Source of the DNA: JANNBN01 sp031430595
Lineage (GTDB): Bacteria > Actinomycetota > Acidimicrobiia > Acidimicrobiales > JANYDT01
Direction of reading: 5' to 3'
Length of the DNA: 64,000 nt
Assembly (NCBI GenBank): GCA_031430595.1
Contig: JANPBU010000043.1
Location: 62,001-126,000 of the forward strand
How positions within the stretch are numbered: the stretch's first letter is position 1; each line of letters starts with the position of its first letter. The position numbers and the translations under genes were made by a program. A model generated the notes under the pieces. It was given only the letters and a program-made list of their open reading frames with translations. It ran no database searches and had not been told where the DNA came from. Positions 25,701 through 32,741 of this stretch are shown in pieces.

Positions 25701-26553
25701 ACATGTTGTCAAGCCGATCCCACGCCCCGACCACCGAAAGTGTCTCGATACCGTCAACATACAAAACAGCCTTAGTACCATCATGAGTAATCACATAATG
25801 GCGCCACGTCGTTGAACCGTAAGCGAACGAACGATACACACCATCAGGCGAATCATTGACAACCTGCTCAACTCGCGTCGCAGCCGTTGGCGATGCATAA
25901 AGAAGCAGCGTCTCTTGATTCCAATAACCAAGTCGTTCCCTCGACCGATACAACCCCAAATGACCGAGACGAATCAACCAACCATTCCCACCGAGGCCGC
26001 CGTCACCCTTCGACCAGAACTCCAACGTTACCGGGCCCGATGCAGGCGCCACGGCCGCTCGGCTCACCGAACCACTGATAGCTGTACCGAACCCGGCAAG
26101 CGCAGGCTGGCCAAGTGATACGCCACCAAACGTACCCGGTCGACCTTGACCCGACGCATCAGCAGCCACCGTTCCGGTCGTCTCATTCAACGGCCAATAC
26201 AACAGCGGACCCGAGGCCGCCACCTGCTGACCGTACGCTGCCGTCGGTGAAACCGGAACATACGGAATCGTTGTCGACGTAGTCGAAGACGAGGTCGTAG
26301 AACTTGAGGTGGTACTTGCAGCCACCGTCGTCGACGTGCTCGACGTTGAAGTGGTGCCGATCGTTGTTGTCGTGGTTGCCCCGCCAACAGTCGTCGTAGT
26401 TACTGCTGGGTCAATCGTTGTTGTAGTCGCCAGATCGATTGTCGTAGTACCCGTCTGGGCCACACCCTCATTCGACACACCAACAAGCAACACACCTACA
26501 ACCGCAAGCCCCAACGCCCCAACGCCCCAACGCCCCAACGATTTTGGCAACAC
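19753..26553 (-). CDS. Secreted Rhs/YD-repeat polymorphic toxin with three LamG domains
   Basis: A 2266-residue protein from GTG 26553, chosen because AAGAGG sits eight bases upstream and a signal peptide follows (GVGALGLAVVGVLLVGV, cut near VAQ); an open frame extends further to 26811. Order: Ser/Thr/Val-rich linker; three concanavalin-like LamG domains of about 200 residues (each with TLEFWSKGD or VDFWSKAN and RHYVITHDGTKAVLYVDG-type motifs); a DUF6531-like entry (NTATGAMSHVVTDLTAVSRG, ELERSYDS, GPGWGWNL); many YD repeats; the RHS core end (NPFGTQRLNTTTPGY, GRFTQVDPL, DPSGMR); and a 194-residue variable tip (19753-20337) with PRPGKDTDNYPLNG and YPHECDGICQVLDVDKL. WapA-like proteins of Gram-positives deliver such tips into neighbours. 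Tip activity is unknown. Confidence 0.85.
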   Translation of the reverse strand: MLPKSLGRWGVGALGLAVVGVLLVGVSNEGVAQTGTTTIDLATTTTIDPAVTTTTVGGATTTTTIGTTSTSSTSTTVAASTTSSSTTSSSTTSTTIPYVPVSPTAAYGQQVAASGPLLYWPLNETTGTVAADASGQGRPGTFGGVSLGQPALAGFGTAISGSVSRAAVAPASGPVTLEFWSKGDGGLGGNGWLIRLGHLGLYRSRERLGYWNQETLLLYASPTAATRVEQVVNDSPDGVYRSFAYGSTTWRHYVITHDGTKAVLYVDGIETLSVVGAWDRLDNMFVLGEQPGRTYDEAAVYPKVLSQAEITGHYSRGLGSSVCQTGSTGAYQAQVGAAGAVGAWAFDGPGDRVAWDRINCWNGGFREAFVSGASSIAGGGTSVASSPAGMVAPLRGAVPPPTAWAGVTLEFWSKGDNSFGGTGWLARLGTFGLQRGFDRLGYWNQQTLRLTSSGAVARVEVVYDDGPDSVARQVNYASDQWRHYVITHDGTKAVLYVDGEESLTLVAPWDRGDEAIEVGAAAGRSYDEVAVYKTVLSKAEIVKHWSMGVAGQACKTGVSTAGTSAKFLLNSTSRLVWDEVGCRNGAHRNVPTLVPGSPVLNDSGVTTGGMAAYVGDLIPPSGAFTVDFWSKANNGLGNYGSLIRMGSMGMYRTRQRVGYYTQEVLRLDLAPGVGSTFEYVTSEYAENGFSRRIDYGSADWKHWALVYDGTNLLVYFDGVLVPNFVFTGTWERGNGVVVIGESGDRSSQNLRVTGRALTAAEIAAVAVPPITRPVDSAYGVSLSMMRGIITPDIVQTVVDPVNTATGAMSHVVTDLTAVSRGESFELERSYDSVAAGVTGPFGPGWGWNLGESIVSTPTDATWNSGAGAKLVFPSTGSGYRSPAGVIAELRAVAGGGWELASHEQVVSSFDATGRLVSRKDRSGQGLTFAYLATGKLATVTDASGQVVTFTYGTSGVSLGRLIKAQAADGRNVRYTYTANIAGATRLTSVIDLRNKITTLTYTATGLLASEVDPLGQAQFTNTYDTTGRVLTQADPTGALSSFVWNDTTGEMTMTDATLAVTKHRYNSYSYAGAQTPSGTTTVERNANLYPTKYTDTLGKVWLATYDARGNMLSRTSPLGFVESWSFDALNNPISHSDARGAVTTYTYDPAGRLVSEARPLGVNLGWSWNPDGTLASSTDPRGGVTSFTYDANGNMLSSITPLGLKTTYAYDIAGRVLTVTEPRGNVVGAVAANFQQRFTYDADGNVLTEKDALGRTTTNVFDNAGRKSKSTAPDGGVTLYGYNAANELINQTNPDGGVVLFEYDNRGLRTKETSPIGAVTTFAYDPSGRLVLRVDPRGNVAGGNPAAFSTTFTYDGENRMLTSTDPIGRVTSYTYDVQGRRLSEARPDGTTSSVFDPNGNVTLTTTESGTSSTVFDALNRVVSSTDVRGKTSTLEYDLASNVVASVDPLGRRSTSVFDADGRVTVVVDPRGNVAGGVPTDFDTLMSYDEAGNVLTVTDPLGLVTTTTYDRVGNRASVKNPRLQTTSFVYSPVNQVTRVTAPVVGATNYVYSTSGNLLTRTDPLLRVTNWQYDVGNRMTRVTDPAGRFATYTYDVAGNRTQIVDAVANLAANPALGTTDVVFDSLNRPVSTTYSDGAPTVSYSYDGQGRRSQMVDGSGTTVYGFDAADRVASVTRGADVFAYAYDPAGNVTSRTYPDGTVVAGTFDDAGQQVTTTEPAGTVSFAYDVAGNPITSTYPNGVTRTTSFDNASRVTTVNNSSGVVVLSRFTYTRDANGNPTGVDYTNGTGLVPVESQRLTYDNTDRLTKVCQTATTCATANQTVWSYDKNGNRLTEKVGAAAQSVYTYDTSDQLSAISGAGAKSFSYNANGDQITAGADTATFNTARQTTGATVGGVATTFAYDGNGNRHTITSAGVATAELWDTMGGLPNLAIERSAAGVVQRRYTYGRGTETLGYNDPTATTQGWYMTDALGSVANITNSAGVSVATYTYNPFGTQRLNTTTPGYASNPLKYTGQHLDPTGNYNLRARQYNPTHGRFTQVDPLAADTDGAYPSAYLYGNNNPALLVDPSGMRVGVKRRVNLKGYDGPPVRPTPVAPSQSPTPVQPAPGEGPGIVNMFVPPERHPDNILDSEEWIEGQKSPTEKGVKKLNGKRVLFRRGKNTGRNFTPRPGKDTDNYPLNGLSTYTYPHECDGICQVLDVDKLIEVSSIVQMRADPRNPFHIFLQAVEKSFHLDWSTSRVDEETARGDSRTRAVRSARIGFWQQKLSYN
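26505..26541 (-). repeat. 9-bp tandem repeat inside the Rhs signal peptide
   Basis: The plus strand reads four successive copies of a gccccaac/cgccccaac unit in the bases that encode the hydrophobic-region start (GRWGVGALGL). The 9-base period keeps frame, so copy change would alter signal-peptide length by three residues. Confidence 0.6.
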
Positions 26554-26611
26554 TTTACAAGCCTCTTCCCGCCCCGCCAACGCCGAGCCAACCGAACTAT
26601 AAACATGAACC

Positions 26612-27643
26612 GTGGCTCGATCGCGACAATCTGACAAAAAGGCGTCAGATCTTGCACGCACTAACCTGGACCACGTGGAAACCAGCGGAAGTAACCGTCC
26701 CGACTGGGTACAGGCAAACCCGGCCAAAATAGAAGCTGCGCTCAAGCGGGCACTCGCCAAACCAAGCGGCGGATGGTTTGTGGTAGGGGCATCACGTAAT
26801 TTCGGAACCACTCGTATAGTGCGTCACCCGAGAGGTACTGCGCTTGGGCCATTTCAGGTCACGATCAACGATATCGAATACGTGTTGTGGAGAACCCATA
26901 CCGGTGCGCCACTGCATGCAGCGCCAGCGTCATGCCCGCATATGGGGGCCAACCTTGGCGTAGGGCGGGTCGTTGACGGGGCGCTTCTTTGCCCGTGGCA
27001 TGGCTTGTCGCTCCATCACGACCGCAAACACGGTGGCTGGTCACCAATACCCCTGTTCGACGACGGAGTACTCACCTGGCTGCAGCCAGACCCGTCGGAG
27101 GTAGGGGCTACCGCGGCTCCGATCCTGGCCCCTCGACCCACCATATTTCTCGATGGGGTGATCTCTCGAGAGGCAACTTGCGAACCGCAAGATGTCATCG
27201 CTAACCGCCTCGACCCCTGGCACGGAGCCCACTTTCACCCATACGCGTTTAGTCGGCTGAAGGTCACCCAGGAAACCGATGACTCAATCGATATGGTTGT
27301 CGCCTACAAAGTTGGGCCACGATTTGAGCTTGAGGTTACGGCGCGTTTCGAAACCCCCGAACCCCGAACAATCATCATGACAATCATCAACGGCGAAGGC
27401 ACGGGTTCAGTGGTTGAAACACATGCCACACCCGTGACGAGTGCAGCGATTGGTCGACCACCGAAGACTGCGATCATTGAAGCCACCCTGGCAACGTCAG
27501 ATCGACCTGGTTTCGAGCACGTACTCAAAGGATCAGCACTTGCCCGGCCGATGATCCGGTTCGCAGCGAACCGTCTGTGGAACGACGATGCCGCGTATGC
27601 CGCCCGGCGATACCTCGTACGCACCCGCTCCTTGGTCGCCTAG
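26612..27643 (+). CDS. Rieske [2Fe-2S] protein with DUF5914-type C-terminal domain
   Basis: A 343-residue soluble protein. The Rieske cluster ligands are C108-x-H110 (SCPHMGANL) and C127-x2-H130 (LCPWHGLSL). The second half (about 165-343; EPQDVIANRLDPWHGAHFHP) fits the DUF5914 domain that replaces the usual oxygenase catalytic domain. It is divergent from the Rhs gene with 58 bases between starts. In other actinobacteria such proteins occur beside carotenoid or polyene-modifying oxidoreductases and methyltransferases; the FAD protein and methyltransferase at 28.7-31.0 kb fit that pattern (established association as I recall it, not checked). Substrate unknown. Confidence 0.8.
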   Translation: MARSRQSDKKASDLARTNLDHVETSGSNRPDWVQANPAKIEAALKRALAKPSGGWFVVGASRNFGTTRIVRHPRGTALGPFQVTINDIEYVLWRTHTGAPLHAAPASCPHMGANLGVGRVVDGALLCPWHGLSLHHDRKHGGWSPIPLFDDGVLTWLQPDPSEVGATAAPILAPRPTIFLDGVISREATCEPQDVIANRLDPWHGAHFHPYAFSRLKVTQETDDSIDMVVAYKVGPRFELEVTARFETPEPRTIIMTIINGEGTGSVVETHATPVTSAAIGRPPKTAIIEATLATSDRPGFEHVLKGSALARPMIRFAANRLWNDDAAYAARRYLVRTRSLVA

Positions 27644-27952
27644 CCGAAGTCGGATTGTATACCCCAATTCATCTTGGTAAACGAGCCACGTGACAATGGT
27701 CGCCCCTCTGAGGTTCGGCTAGCCAACCGTTGGTCCACCATTCGTACGACATCTGGCAGTCCGTGGGCTCGCCACCTTCACTGCTGTCTTTCAGGGCCTG
27801 CGGCCTTTCCAGGCCTGGTGTAGCTCGCTTCCGATCATCGGAGGCTCGATTTTGCGGCGTGTAGGTTGGACACACGGAAAGAAATCTGCCCCTGGCCGCA
27901 TCACCCGAGAAGGGGAGAGGCTGCACAGGGGCTTACAGATGTAACTATACCA
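27644..27952. other. Gap between the Rieske and Abi-like genes
   Basis: About 310 bases with no supported gene. It holds one perfect 6-bp-arm hairpin (ggcctg 27795-27800 / caggcc 27810-27815) inside a G/C-rich run, and nothing resembling tRNA, SRP RNA, RNase P or tmRNA. Small frames on the minus strand (27669-27926) show no protein-like features. Confidence 0.4.
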
Positions 27953-28615
27953 ATGACAACGAGCAATGAACAGACCCCAATTCACGCATTGCGCTGGGCC
28001 GTCAGCGAAACACGCTTTGCCACGTACCTAAGACACAGCGCTGGTGACGAGGAACTGGCATGGCGTCTCTACGAATGGAACCTCGAAGCGACTTCCTCGT
28101 TGATGACCCCATTGAATATGTTGGAAGTGACACTCCGAAACCAGCTCTACGAAGCCGGGGCCCGTCCATTCGGTTCAAACTGGCTCACGACATCAACTCA
28201 CCTTCGTGCGGCAGACAGTCGAACGGTCACCGAAGTGTGTGATTACCTCAAACGGCGAAACGCTCAGGTCAACCCTGGCGCAGTGATTGCCGAACTTGGC
28301 TTCGGGTTTTGGGTCGGGCTCCTGGCGAACCACTACGACCAAACCCTCTGGCGCCAAGGACTCCACCGCGCATTCGAGCGAGGCGCGAACCGTCGTGACC
28401 TGCACGACCAACTTGATCGCTTACGCACACTCCGCAACCGCATTGCGCACCACGAGCACCTACTGAACAGAAATCTCCGAGCCGACCTTGCCCGAATCGA
28501 AATGTTGCTTGAGTCGATCAACCCAGAAGTAGCTGCGTGGGTGAAGCGACTTCCAGCAGCCGCCGACGTGATCTCGAAACGACCGTTCAATCCGGTTCAT
28601 GGCGTGCAACGCTGA
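27953..28615 (+). CDS. Abi-like HEPN-domain protein
   Basis: A 220-residue helical protein. The first half (LAWRLYEWNLEATSSLMTPL, then MLEVTLRNQLYEAG) and the end of the domain (DQLDRLRTLRNRIAHHEHLL) match the Abi-like/HEPN family. The R161-x4-H166 motif of HEPN ribonucleases is intact, with a second histidine following. ATG 27953 is chosen over an upstream start because the earlier residues look non-coding. Related proteins are implicated in abortive infection or toxin activity; no antitoxin nucleotidyltransferase is adjacent. It interrupts an otherwise metabolic neighbourhood, suggesting insertion. Confidence 0.75.
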   Translation: MTTSNEQTPIHALRWAVSETRFATYLRHSAGDEELAWRLYEWNLEATSSLMTPLNMLEVTLRNQLYEAGARPFGSNWLTTSTHLRAADSRTVTEVCDYLKRRNAQVNPGAVIAELGFGFWVGLLANHYDQTLWRQGLHRAFERGANRRDLHDQLDRLRTLRNRIAHHEHLLNRNLRADLARIEMLLESINPEVAAWVKRLPAAADVISKRPFNPVHGVQR

Positions 28616-28686
28616 GAGTGCGCCCACACATCGCCGGACGGTTAACCCGCGTTCGAGGTGACTGGTAACGAACGTAGCAAGCCCCG

Positions 28687-30207
28687 CTATTTCTTACGTT
28701 CTCGCTGCCACTTCTGTAGCCCGGCTAACACGCCTCGCTCGGGTATTGACCATACGGGTTCGGCAGCAAGGCCCCATTCCCGAAGCAGAGCATTCGCTGC
28801 CAACATTCCGCTCGACACCGCGCGTTCCATAAGCGCACTTGGAAATGGAAGACGTACCAGGTCACCAGCCAACGCCAAGCTAGGCGTCGGTGTCTTCACC
28901 TGTGGCCGGCGAGCCCACGAGCCAGGCTCGAATGCCGGGCAGTCATCTCGCACAATGAAGCGCTCATCAACGATGTTCAACCTTGCCGTCTCGGGATAGC
29001 ACGCGTGTAATTGATCAAGCAGGTCGGCCCGGACGTGCGCTTCATCGATCGGTCGCCCGTACGACTCGGGAATTGCGTACGCATGGGTCTCTATAACCGA
29101 GCCGCCGGTTTGTGCCGCCCACTGCCGGGCCTCGCCCTGATACCTATGTACACATGAGATGTTGTCGATGATCCCGAACCCTGCGGTTCCGGCGAACTCA
29201 GCCCGGTCTGCATTCACGTGACCATCGAACCAAATACGGTGAACAACAAATGGCGGTGCCGAACCAATCGACGCTATATCGCTTCGCCAAGATGCATCAC
29301 CCATCCAATCGTTTACTGCAACCAACGACTGCAGCCCACGAGTATTTACGGCAAGCACAACCCCGTGAGTGTCAGTACTTGGAGCCAGTATCTCGACGCG
29401 CTGCGAAGTCGAAACCGTTACCCCAAGCCCCCGCAATGCTCGTTCAGCTGGCGCCCAAAATGCCACATCAAACGTGTCTTCGAGAATGTCGAAGCAAATA
29501 CCCTCTTGTGTACCCAAAAAGTAGAGGTGAAACATCATCAACATCTCACCAGCACTCATACGATCTTCGGGGTTGAAAAACGAGTGGGCAAACACCTCGA
29601 ACAGCATTTGCCGAGCATCTGGCGGAAATCGCACCGAATCAAGATATGCCGCTGCACTCATTGAATCAAAGCGCGCATATGTATCGTCACCATCAAAGGC
29701 AAGCATCTCGGCGGCTTGTTCGCCGTCAATGGCCCGTAGGTCACTAAACCCGAGGGTCGGGGTTCTGCGAACGAGCTCGATAAGATTCAACGGTGGCCGA
29801 GCAGGCAGCCCCTCGAACGTTTCGACCGATCCGTTTGGCCCGTACAGCGGGTAATCATCTAGCCGACGAAGACTACGAAGGGTAGGGTCCCATCGTTTCA
29901 TAAGCGAACGTACGTTATAATATTGACGAAAGAAGGCATGGAAGCCCCGTTCGACTGAAACATCGGTTCCGTCAGCCAGCGTGTCGGGCCAGGCACTCAG
30001 CCGGCCGCCGAGCACTCCGCCAGACTCGATCAGCTCAACCGCAACACCCCGCTCGGCGAGCACCATCGCAGCAGCAAGGCCAGCTAGCCCACCACCAACG
30101 ACAGTTGCGGTTCGAGGTTGATCAGCGCGCAATTTAACAGGCAACGATGAATCGGCTGGCGTGACAACCCGAGCCCGTTTGTCGCGAGCACCCACATACG
30201 GCTTACT
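28687..30207 (-). CDS. FAD-dependent desaturase/oxidoreductase (carotenoid desaturase-like)
   Basis: A 506-residue flavoprotein with an N-terminal dinucleotide-binding site (VVGGGLAGLAAAMVLAERGV ending near residue 55, then LIESGGVLGGRL). The RGFHAFFRQYYNVRSLM segment and the C-terminal SLALAGDLVRLPFPSALMER are typical of CrtI/CrtU-type and isorenieratene-synthase-like proteins. These enzymes dehydrogenate or rearrange carotenoid or other isoprenoid chains. It starts at ATG 30207 inside the methyltransferase stop codon (ATGA), so the two are co-translated. The exact reaction cannot be told; no phytoene synthase is present in the window. Confidence 0.82.
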   Translation of the reverse strand, partial: SKPYVGARDKRARVVTPADSSLPVKLRADQPRTATVVGGGLAGLAAAMVLAERGVAVELIESGGVLGGRLSAWPDTLADGTDVSVERGFHAFFRQYYNVRSLMKRWDPTLRSLRRLDDYPLYGPNGSVETFEGLPARPPLNLIELVRRTPTLGFSDLRAIDGEQAAEMLAFDGDDTYARFDSMSAAAYLDSVRFPPDARQMLFEVFAHSFFNPEDRMSAGEMLMMFHLYFLGTQEGICFDILEDTFDVAFWAPAERALRGLGVTVSTSQRVEILAPSTDTHGVVLAVNTRGLQSLVAVNDWMGDASWRSDIASIGSAPPFVVHRIWFDGHVNADRAEFAGTAGFGIIDNISCVHRYQGEARQWAAQTGGSVIETHAYAIPESYGRPIDEAHVRADLLDQLHACYPETARLNIVDERFIVRDDCPAFEPGSWARRPQVKTPTPSLALAGDLVRLPFPSALMERAVSSGMLAANALLREWGLAAEPVWSIPERGVLAGLQKWQRERKK

Positions 30208-30992
30208 CATGAGTGAGAAACAGGACGTTTTGCCAGAAACGAATGCAGTACCCCGTCTTGCCAAAAGTCAAACTTCACCCGCCCAGCGACCGGCAGCGTT
30301 CGCACATCAAAAAACCCCGAATTTCGCAGACGCTTTTCAAATGCCTTGACGCCATCGAACTGCATCACGCTTTGCCACAGATAACGGTAGATACGGGTGT
30401 GACGACTGGTAATGAAACCGGCCGGAATGATGATGCCCCAACACACGCTGGTCCAGGTTCCTTTCGCCCGTGGCGAGTCAGCCACCGAGTACTCATGGAA
30501 ACAGATCGGTGCGCCAGGCTTCAAGAGTGGAAGGAGGCGTTCTAAGCACAGGTCGGGGTCGGCCATATTACGAATTCCGTAGGCCATCAAAATGCCATCG
30601 AACGCACCGTGTTCATCAACCATCGAACCGAGTGTCGCCGACGGATCCATCGCGTCGCCGTGAACAAAGGTGATCGTCGGTCGATCGAGACCGGGCTTAG
30701 AACTGGCCACCTGGAGCATTCCCCTTGACGCATCAAGCCCCACAATGGTGGCCTTCGGATACGCAGCAACCAGGCCCGCCGTAGAAAGCCCCGTACCGCA
30801 ACACAGGTCAAGCAACCGAAGACCCTCTCCGTGATTCGCCAACTCGAGACGTTCGGCACTGAGTTGCAAATGCTCGACATATCCGGGATTGCGCTGAACC
30901 AGCGTGTCGTAAGTATCGGCAACGATGTCGAAATCTGACGGCACCTCGCGTTTGCGTTCGGTGAGCGGGCGTCGAGCAGTCTTGGAAGGCAC
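30207..30992 (-). CDS. Class I SAM-dependent methyltransferase (UbiE-like)
   Basis: A 261-residue methyltransferase beginning at GTG 30992; a frame open to 31166 would run into the divergent gene at 31055. The SAM-binding motif I is LLDLCCGTGLSTAG (about 60-73), followed by IVGLDASRGML and FVHGDAM. The segment ILMAYGIRNMADPDLCLERL resembles the UbiE/MenG signature. A menaquinone role is possible, but coupling to the downstream FAD protein and the nearby Rieske/DUF5914 gene favours modification of a carotenoid or similar lipid. Substrate not determinable. Confidence 0.8.
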   Translation of the reverse strand: MPSKTARRPLTERKREVPSDFDIVADTYDTLVQRNPGYVEHLQLSAERLELANHGEGLRLLDLCCGTGLSTAGLVAAYPKATIVGLDASRGMLQVASSKPGLDRPTITFVHGDAMDPSATLGSMVDEHGAFDGILMAYGIRNMADPDLCLERLLPLLKPGAPICFHEYSVADSPRAKGTWTSVCWGIIIPAGFITSRHTRIYRYLWQSVMQFDGVKAFEKRLRNSGFFDVRTLPVAGRVKFDFWQDGVLHSFLAKRPVSHS

Positions 30993-31054
30993 ACCGCAAG
31001 GATACTGAGCATTGATGACAGACCGAGAGCCAGACAACTGATAGACCCGCTGCA

Positions 31055-31834
31055 ATGAGTGAATTTGGATCAACCCCGGCACCAGGTTGGTACGCCGACC
31101 CGTGGAACCAACGGCCTCAACGATATTGGGACGGCACGCAGTGGACGGGCCACACCAACGACCCAACCGGGTACCCCAACCAGCCGAGCGGGTACCCGAT
31201 GTTGCAACGAGTCGGGCCTTCAGTCGAAGATCGTGACCCAGCCAAATTGGCCAACGTGACGAAATGGACCAGTTGGGGAGTCTTCTTCAACGTAACGACA
31301 GCCATCGTGTTGCCAATCTTTTTTTCAACCTTCTTCCGGTCGTTCAGCGTTGCATTTACCGACCCCGATGCGTTCCAATCGAACGGACCGTTTCAGAGTG
31401 GATCTTTTCGAATCGGATTCGCTCTTCAACCGCTCTCGCTCTTGGCGTGGATCTCGAGTGCCAGTTGGATGGTATTCACCTACCGCGCCACAACGTTGGC
31501 CCGGGCCCTTGGCCGTGCCACCCCACGTGACCCGGCGCTCGCTTGTGCCTCCTGGATCATCCCGATCGTCCAGTTTTGGTGGCCTCTCGAATCGCTTCGA
31601 GCTCTGTCAACCAAACCAACCACTCGCACACTCTGTGCCTGGTTTTGGGCTGGCTTCTTCGCATCAAGTTTCATCGGCATATTCGCGGCGTTCGCAGCGG
31701 TGTTAATTCCCCTCTGGATTGCAATCTTCGTAGGTGTGGCCGCTTCAGGAATTGCGGCCTTCATCGGGCGCAAAATCATGATCGACATCACTACGGAACT
31801 CACCGAATTAGCTCGATCCCAAACTGCCAACTAA
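31055..31834 (+). CDS. DUF2510/DUF4328 membrane protein
   Basis: A 259-residue protein. An N-terminal DUF2510 motif (APGWYADPWNQRPQRYWDGT, QWTGHTND; about residues 8-36) is followed by a Gly/Pro/Tyr linker and a DUF4328-type membrane domain with about five helices. The domain contains RATTLARALGRATPRDPALA, then SWIIPIVQFWWP, typical of the family. Function unknown; DUF2510 is a common actinobacterial short domain attached to membrane proteins. It is followed 18 bases later by a scramblase-like gene, so the pair may form an operon with a membrane role. Confidence 0.8.
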   Translation: MSEFGSTPAPGWYADPWNQRPQRYWDGTQWTGHTNDPTGYPNQPSGYPMLQRVGPSVEDRDPAKLANVTKWTSWGVFFNVTTAIVLPIFFSTFFRSFSVAFTDPDAFQSNGPFQSGSFRIGFALQPLSLLAWISSASWMVFTYRATTLARALGRATPRDPALACASWIIPIVQFWWPLESLRALSTKPTTRTLCAWFWAGFFASSFIGIFAAFAAVLIPLWIAIFVGVAASGIAAFIGRKIMIDITTELTELARSQTAN

Positions 31835-31852
31835 CGACGTAACATTGAAAAA

Positions 31853-32740
31853 GTGGATGTAGTTGACCGAACACGACCCAAACGACGGCCGAAGTTTGGG
31901 TTCGTTATCGTAGGCACCCTGCTACTTCGTTTCGGGCGCGAGGTGATCGACCAGGTTGGTCTCAGACGAATTGGCCTGTGGATTCTGCCGATCGGGTTTG
32001 TGGTCTACCTCGCGATTGCGCTGGGGTTTCGCCAAGCGATGCGCTGGAAAGCTCGGGCCTCGGGAGACCAGGAATTCACGCCGGTCGGTATTCGGTCACA
32101 GGTCGCACAGTCAGGCTTTCAGCCAGCATTCACTGAAGATGGAACCCTGCTCGGTTCATCAATCATTGTGGTCAATCAACGTTCGAAGTTGATCGAAGTG
32201 GTAACTGAGTACGAGCTATTTGGCCTCGATGGAACTCACCTAGCGACATGCCGCCAATTCGATATGCACTGGTTCCATCAGTTCGCCCGCATCGTCAGCA
32301 AAGTCGACCAATTCCTGACGTATCGATTTCAGATCATTGCGACCGACGGCACTCACCTTGGTTACCTTGAACGCCCCGCGAAAGTCTTTCGCTCAACGGT
32401 CAAGTTTTGGAACGAACGAAACGAACCAATCGGCTTCATCCGCCAAGAAAACATCTTCGGGAAGAAGAAATTCACGATCAGTGATGGGGCCGGGCAGCCG
32501 ATTGGCAACATTGCGGCCGACGGGCTGAGTGCCTGGGACGTTAGGGTGTCGTTTGGTGGGGTTGAAGTCGCCCACCTCTACAAAACTTGGGAAGGGTGGC
32601 TTCGCAATGCACTTACCGCAGCCGACAGGTACGTGATGCAAATAAACCAACCTCTACAAGCACATCTCCAACAACTCACGATTATGTGTGCACTTACTAT
32701 TGACCTAGCACTCAAACAAGATTCCCGAGGAGCAAACTGA
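31853..32740 (+). CDS. Scramblase/LURP-one-like protein
   Basis: A 295-residue protein starting at GTG 31853. An N-terminal segment has one or two hydrophobic stretches (GFVIVGTLLLRFG; IGLWILPIGFVVYLAIALGF), and the rest is a tubby-like beta-rich domain of repeated G-x-x-L/I-G units (DGTHLGYLERP, NEPIGFIRQENIFGKKKFTI, GQPIGNIAADGLSAW). This pattern fits the phospholipid scramblase/LURP-one superfamily; function in bacteria is unclear. It follows the DUF2510/DUF4328 gene and immediately precedes the VOC gene (one base between stop and start), so the three are probably co-transcribed. Confidence 0.65.
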   Translation: MDVVDRTRPKRRPKFGFVIVGTLLLRFGREVIDQVGLRRIGLWILPIGFVVYLAIALGFRQAMRWKARASGDQEFTPVGIRSQVAQSGFQPAFTEDGTLLGSSIIVVNQRSKLIEVVTEYELFGLDGTHLATCRQFDMHWFHQFARIVSKVDQFLTYRFQIIATDGTHLGYLERPAKVFRSTVKFWNERNEPIGFIRQENIFGKKKFTISDGAGQPIGNIAADGLSAWDVRVSFGGVEVAHLYKTWEGWLRNALTAADRYVMQINQPLQAHLQQLTIMCALTIDLALKQDSRGAN

Positions 32741-32741
32741 C

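Noticed and set aside
21956..25815. Many plus-strand frames opposite the Rhs gene, some over 150 residues
   Set aside because: They arise from the repetitive codon pattern of YD repeats and LamG domains; none shows a protein family signature.
26554..26811. N-terminal extension of the large Rhs protein by 86 residues
   Set aside because: It would place a secretory signal inside the protein and overlap the divergent Rieske gene; GTG 26553 has a good ribosome site.
27669..27926. 85-residue minus-strand frame in the gap after the Rieske gene
   Set aside because: No RBS or domain; product composition looks random.
15464..28615. Rhs region as an integrated mobile element
   Set aside because: No integrase, transposase, terminal inverted repeat, target duplication or tRNA-associated attachment site was found, so only accessory character can be claimed.
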